A stretch of DNA of 51,390 bases, taken from Amycolatopsis orientalis DSM 40040 = KCTC 9412. GTDB taxonomy: Bacteria; Actinomycetota; Actinomycetes; Mycobacteriales; Pseudonocardiaceae. The position numbers and the translations under genes were made by a program. This document shows, in pieces, positions 41,952-51,390 of the stretch. The notes under the pieces are model-generated. The model did no database searches, had not been told where the DNA came from, and saw only the letters and a program-made list of their open reading frames with translations. Positions within the stretch are counted from its first letter, which is position 1. Each line of letters opens with the position of its first letter. Location: assembly GCF_000478275.1 (NCBI RefSeq), contig NZ_ASJB01000091.1, positions 1 through 51,390 of the forward strand. Direction: 5' to 3'.

Positions 41952-43544
41952 ATGGAAGGTTTCACCGGCTGGCCACCCGAGTTCGCCGATCGCTACCGCG
42001 CCAAGGGGTACTGGCAGGGAAGCACGCTCGGCTCGATCCTCACCGACGGCGCCGCGAAGTGGCCGGACCGCGTCGCGCTCGTCGACGGTGACCGCAAGTG
42101 GACTTATCGACAATTGGCCGACTGGGCTGGTCAAGTGGCCGCCGGACTTCACGTCAGGGGGATCGGCCGAGGTGACCGGGTCCTGGTCCACCTGCCGAAT
42201 CTCGCGGAGTTCGTGGCGCTGGTCTTCGGTCTGTTCCGGGTCGGGGCCGTTCCCGTGCTCGCCCTGCCGCCGCACCGGGAAAACGAGATCACCCACCTGG
42301 CCGCACTCGCCGAGGCCGTCGCCTATGTCGCGCCGGACGTCCACGGCGGCTTCGATCACCGCCCGCTCGCCCGGAAGCTGACCGGGGTCGAGCACGTGGT
42401 CATCGTCGGGGAGCCGCAGGAGTTCACCGGGTTCCAGGATCTTGCCGCGGAGACCACTGTGGACATTCCGGAGCCCGAACCCGGTGATGTCGCGGTCCTC
42501 CTGCTGTCCGGCGGGACCACCGGACTGCCGAAGCTGATCCCGCGCACCCACGACGACTATCACTACAACCTGCGTGCCAGCGCGGAAGCGGCCGGATTCG
42601 ACGGTGAGACCCGGTATCTCGCCGCTTTGCCCGCCGCGCACAACTTCGCCTTCGCCTGCCCCGGTGTGCTCGGCACGCTTTGGGCGGGCGGCACGGTCAC
42701 GCTCACCACGTCGGCCGATCCGGAGACGACGTTCGGCCTGATCGAACGCGAGCGGATCACCGCCACCGCGCTCGTCCCGCCGCTGGTCCTGGTCTGGCTG
42801 GACGCGGCCGAGGAGACCGACGCCGATCTGAGCAGCCTGCGGCTGGTGCAGGCGGGCGGCGCCCGGCTCAAGGACGAGGCCGCGCGCCGGGTCCGGCCTG
42901 GTCTGGGCTGTGCCCTCCAGCAGGTGTACGGGATGGCCGAGGGGCTGCTCAACTACACCGGTCTCGACGATCCCGAGGAACTGGTCACCGGAACCCAGGG
43001 GCGTCCGCTCAGCCCGGACGACGAGGTCCGCGTGGTCGACCGGGACGGGAAGCCCGTCGCCGACGGCGAGGTCGGGGAGCTGCTGGTCCGGGGCCCGTAC
43101 ACGATCCGCGGCTACTACCGGGCCGCCGAACACAACAAGAAGTCGTTCACAGAGGACGGCTTCTATCGCTCCGGCGATCTCGTCCGGAGGCTGCCCGGCG
43201 GCGAACTCGTCGTCGAGGGGCGCGTGAAGGACGTGATCAACCGCGGTGGCGACAAGGTCCCGGTCGAAGAGGTCGAGAACCTGCTGCTGACCCATCCCGG
43301 CGTGCACGACGTCGCGATCGTCGGCTTCCCCGACGAGGTGATGGGCGAGCGCACTTGCGCCTTCGTCATCCCCAAGGGGGAACCGCCCACCAGGCGCGCT
43401 CTCGTCGCGCATCTGACCGGACTCGGCGTGGCCGCGTTCAAGCTCCCCGACAAGGTCCGTGTCGTGGAGTCCTTTCCCCGCACCGGTCTCGGCAAGGTCG
43501 ATCGCGGCGCACTCGGCGCTTTCGGACAGGAGGTCCGCTCATGA
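41952..43544 (+). CDS. Salicyl-AMP ligase (YbtE/MbtA/DhbE family)
   Basis: The 530-residue adenylate-forming enzyme has LLSGGTTGLPKLIPRTHDDY (the A3 and A4 part) and RSGDLVRRLPGGELVVEGR, and ends with FPRTGLGKVDR. The substrate loop reads HNFAFACPGVLG. Where the DHB-specific DhbE has a second Ser (S240) this has Cys, the residue reported for salicylate-specific homologues. It should activate salicylate and load the aryl carrier domain of NRPS-2. It lies between the methyltransferase and the P450. Confidence 0.9.
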   Translation: MEGFTGWPPEFADRYRAKGYWQGSTLGSILTDGAAKWPDRVALVDGDRKWTYRQLADWAGQVAAGLHVRGIGRGDRVLVHLPNLAEFVALVFGLFRVGAVPVLALPPHRENEITHLAALAEAVAYVAPDVHGGFDHRPLARKLTGVEHVVIVGEPQEFTGFQDLAAETTVDIPEPEPGDVAVLLLSGGTTGLPKLIPRTHDDYHYNLRASAEAAGFDGETRYLAALPAAHNFAFACPGVLGTLWAGGTVTLTTSADPETTFGLIERERITATALVPPLVLVWLDAAEETDADLSSLRLVQAGGARLKDEAARRVRPGLGCALQQVYGMAEGLLNYTGLDDPEELVTGTQGRPLSPDDEVRVVDRDGKPVADGEVGELLVRGPYTIRGYYRAAEHNKKSFTEDGFYRSGDLVRRLPGGELVVEGRVKDVINRGGDKVPVEEVENLLLTHPGVHDVAIVGFPDEVMGERTCAFVIPKGEPPTRRALVAHLTGLGVAAFKLPDKVRVVESFPRTGLGKVDRGALGAFGQEVRS

Positions 43545-44710
43545 CGGCGTTCGACTATCCCTTCAATTCCTTCACCGGGCTCGACCTCGCGGACGGTTAT
43601 GCCGAAGCCCGCGAGCGTCCGGGCCTGACCAGGGTGCGGCTGCCGTTCGGCGAACCCGCCTGGCTGGTGACGCGGTACGAGGAGGCCAAGCAGGTCCTCG
43701 CCGACCGTCGCTTCAGCCGGGCGGAGGCGCACCGGCGCGACGCGCCGCGTGCGCTGTCGCGGATCCCCGGCGGGATCGTGACCATGGACCCACCGGAGCT
43801 GACGAGGATCCGCGGGCTGGCGGTGAAGACCTTCACGCCGCAACGGGTCGAACGGCTGCGGCCGCACGTCCGGCGGCTGGCGAACGAGTTGATCGATCTG
43901 ATGGAGGACGTCGGCGCGCCCGCGGATCTGGTCAAGGACTTCTCCCTACCCATCCCGATTTCGGTGATCTGCGAACTGCTCGGGGTGCCGTCACGGGACC
44001 ACGAACGGTTCCGGCTGTGGAACGACGCCCTGCTCGCCACCGATCTCCCGCCCGAGGAGGTGCAGCGCAACCTCGGTGAGCTGGCCGGGTACTTCACGCA
44101 GCTCATCGTGCGGCGCCGGGAGGAACCGGCCGAAGACCTGATCTCGGCGCTGGTCGAGGCGTGCGACGCCGACGACGAACTGTCCGAAAAGGACCTGATG
44201 CTGTTGTGTATCGCCTTGCTCGTCGCCGGGTACGAGGCGACGGCGTCCCAGATCCCGAACTTCCTCCATGTACTGCTGCGGAATCCGGAGCAGCTCGCCC
44301 GGTTGCGAGCCGAACCGGAGCTGATCCCGGACGCGGTCGAGGAACTGCTCAGGTTCGTCCCGCTGGCGTCGAGCGCGATGTTCGCGCACTACCCGTCCGA
44401 AGACGTTCAAGTCGGGGGAACGCTGGTACGCCAGGGAGAGCCGGTGCTGGTGTCGATCGGCTCGGCCAACCGTGACGCCGCGCGCTTCGAAGAAGGAGAG
44501 GCGCTCGACCTGGGCCGGAACGCCCAAGGACATCTGGCCTTCGGGTACGGGATCCACCACTGCGTCGGCGCGCCGCTCGGCCGCGTCGAACTGCAGGAAG
44601 CGGTGCGGGCACTGGTGACCCGGTTGCCGGGACTCCGGCAGGCCGGCGAGATCGAGTGGAAGACCGCGACCTTCTTCCGCGGCCCCCTGAGCATGCCCGT
44701 CACCTGGTGA
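43541..44710 (+). CDS. Cytochrome P450 of the siderophore cluster
   Basis: The 389-residue protein has the heme-ligand loop FGYGIHHCVGAPLGR with C341 and the I-helix oxygen-activation segment VAGYEATAS. It belongs to the soluble bacterial P450 group and needs ferredoxin partners encoded elsewhere. In this setting it could oxidise an azoline to an azole or hydroxylate the aryl or methyl positions. A P450 gene is also present in the coelibactin cluster. It overlaps the ligase gene by ATGA. Confidence 0.85.
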   Translation: MTAFDYPFNSFTGLDLADGYAEARERPGLTRVRLPFGEPAWLVTRYEEAKQVLADRRFSRAEAHRRDAPRALSRIPGGIVTMDPPELTRIRGLAVKTFTPQRVERLRPHVRRLANELIDLMEDVGAPADLVKDFSLPIPISVICELLGVPSRDHERFRLWNDALLATDLPPEEVQRNLGELAGYFTQLIVRRREEPAEDLISALVEACDADDELSEKDLMLLCIALLVAGYEATASQIPNFLHVLLRNPEQLARLRAEPELIPDAVEELLRFVPLASSAMFAHYPSEDVQVGGTLVRQGEPVLVSIGSANRDAARFEEGEALDLGRNAQGHLAFGYGIHHCVGAPLGRVELQEAVRALVTRLPGLRQAGEIEWKTATFFRGPLSMPVTW

Positions 44711-44724
44711 GAAAGGACTTCTCC

Positions 44725-51021
<6,297 letters not shown>

Positions 51022-51043
51022 CCCTTCGCCCGTCGCCACGCGT

Positions 51044-51055
51044 TTAGTCGACTAA
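51044..51055. promoter_or_regulatory. TTAGTCGACTAA palindrome
   Basis: TTAGTCGACTAA is a perfect 12-bp palindrome 23 bases after the NRPS-2 stop, inside a GC-rich frame (CGCG and CCGCG). A related sequence TTTAGTCGGCTAAA lies at 51275-51288. It may be a regulator site or part of a small hairpin. Confidence 0.4.
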
Positions 51056-51068
51056 CCGCGGCCAGGTA

Positions 51069-51115
51069 GTGAAGGCCTCCTTGCCTACCTTGAGGGTAGG
51101 GAAGGAGGCCTTCAC
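51069..51115. terminator. 21-bp palindrome ending the siderophore operon
   Basis: GTGAAGGCCTCCTTGCCTAC at 51069 onward pairs with 51095-51115 around TTGAG with one mismatch. It is almost the same as the copy at 16205-16252. It lies 48 bases beyond the NRPS-2 stop and is the best candidate terminator for the operon. Confidence 0.7.
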
Positions 51116-51129
51116 GTACTGGGGAAGGT

Positions 51130-51176
51130 GTGAAGGCCAAGTTTCCTCGGCTGAGCCGATGGAAGGGAGCCTTCAC
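51130..51176. repeat. Imperfect palindrome of the GTGAAGG family
   Basis: GTGAAGGC at 51130-51137 pairs with GCCTTCAC at 51169-51176, and the inside carries CCTCGGCT/AGCCGA as in the copy at 12141. It follows directly after the hairpin at 51069, giving two hairpins in tandem. Confidence 0.6.
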
Positions 51177-51192
51177 GCGCTACAGGTCTCGG

Positions 51193-51243
51193 TCACGCCA
51201 CCCTTGACTTACCCCTCACTAGAACGGCACTTAGCACTCACGA
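51193..51243. repeat. Composite dispersed repeat, right copy
   Basis: TCACGCCAC followed 42 bases later by CACTCACGA repeats the arrangement seen at 33-82, with intermediate similarity including CTTACC(C/T)CTCA. Each copy is preceded by a CCTTCACG half-element. No function is known. Confidence 0.5.
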
Positions 51244-51267
51244 TCCACCCGGTCCGGTGCGGTCGGG

Positions 51268-51295
51268 GAGCGCGTTTAGTCGGCTAAATGCGCTC
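51268..51295. other. Strong 12-bp stem with TCGG loop
   Basis: GAGCGCGTTTAG and CTAAATGCGCTC form a 12-pair stem (one GT pair) around the loop TCGG. The inner part TTTAGTCGGCTAAA resembles the palindrome at 51044. It lies in the gap downstream of the siderophore operon and could be a terminator or an operator for the next gene. Confidence 0.5.
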
Positions 51296-51390
51296 GGGGC
51301 GTGGCCGAGGGGGTGTGGGCATGCCGAGGGGCCCGTCGCCGGTGTGGCTGGCGGGCTCCTCGGGTGGTGCAGGGTCAGGCGGCGCGGTGG
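51296..51390. other. Window edge: hairpin, perhaps the end of a leftward gene
   Basis: CGAGGGGCCCGTCG (51325-51338) and GGCGGGCTCCTCG (51350-51362) can pair with one or two defects. A TCA at 51375-51377 could be the stop of a leftward gene that lies outside the window, in which case the hairpin would be its terminator. The coding part visible is too short to judge. Confidence 0.3.

Noticed and set aside
51375..51390. Partial leftward gene at the right edge
   Set aside because: Only five codons and a possible stop are visible, too little to support a coding feature.

Overview
The window is about 51 kb of high-GC DNA (roughly 70 % G+C by eye) with GTG starts, purine-rich ribosome sites and dispersed palindromes. 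Together with an IdeR/DmdR-type iron box and a deaminase/Imm1 pair, this suggests an actinomycete, most likely a pseudonocardiale such as Amycolatopsis. The genus is an inference from gene content, not from a marker gene.

Left half (1-19.9 kb): ordinary and accessory chromosomal genes in short units. They are a class III aminotransferase; a LysR-type DNA-binding domain fused to an HSL-type alpha/beta hydrolase; a small degenerate hydrolase; two paralogous DHFR/RibD-fold proteins; an epimerase; AraC, GNAT and IclR genes; an SDR; two PH-domain membrane proteins; a PAC2-family protein; a DddA-like (SCP1.201-like) deaminase with an Imm1 immunity gene; an NAD(P)H-binding protein; a TylF-like methyltransferase; an ECF sigma pseudogene that has lost region 4; a secreted DUF11-type protein; and an ECF42-type sigma factor with its DGPF/YCII partner. 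Several intergenic gaps carry long palindromes of at least two families.

Right half (19.95-51.02 kb): a siderophore/metallophore locus. A leftward MFS exporter gene has a near-perfect iron box just before its start. The rightward genes from 21325 to 51021 look like one translationally coupled operon with many GTGA/ATGA overlaps. It encodes a type II thioesterase, salicylate synthase, thiazolinyl imine reductase, VOC protein, an Opp/Nik-type ABC importer (Tat lipoprotein, two permeases, fused double ATPase), NRPS-1 (TubC-type docking domain, Cy-A-MT-PCP-TE), two YbtP/YbtQ-like ABC half transporters, a saccharopine-dehydrogenase-like reductase, a freestanding tandem methyltransferase, a salicyl-AMP ligase, a cytochrome P450 and NRPS-2 (ArCP-Cy-A-PCP-Cy-A-PCP).

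Reading the line: chorismate is turned into salicylate, adenylated and loaded on the NRPS-2 carrier. Three cyclizing modules follow. Two adenylation domains read as cysteine; the first in NRPS-2 has a different pocket with Thr/Ser-like features. The expected product is therefore a salicyl-capped oxazoline or thiazoline, thiazoline, methylated thiazoline/thiazolidine chain, tailored by reductases, methyltransferases and perhaps the P450. The architecture recalls pyochelin, yersiniabactin and especially Streptomyces coelicolor coelibactin. A Zur-like palindrome beside the iron box raises the possibility of combined iron and zinc control. No MbtH-like gene, phosphopantetheinyl transferase or FecCD-type transporter was seen in the window.
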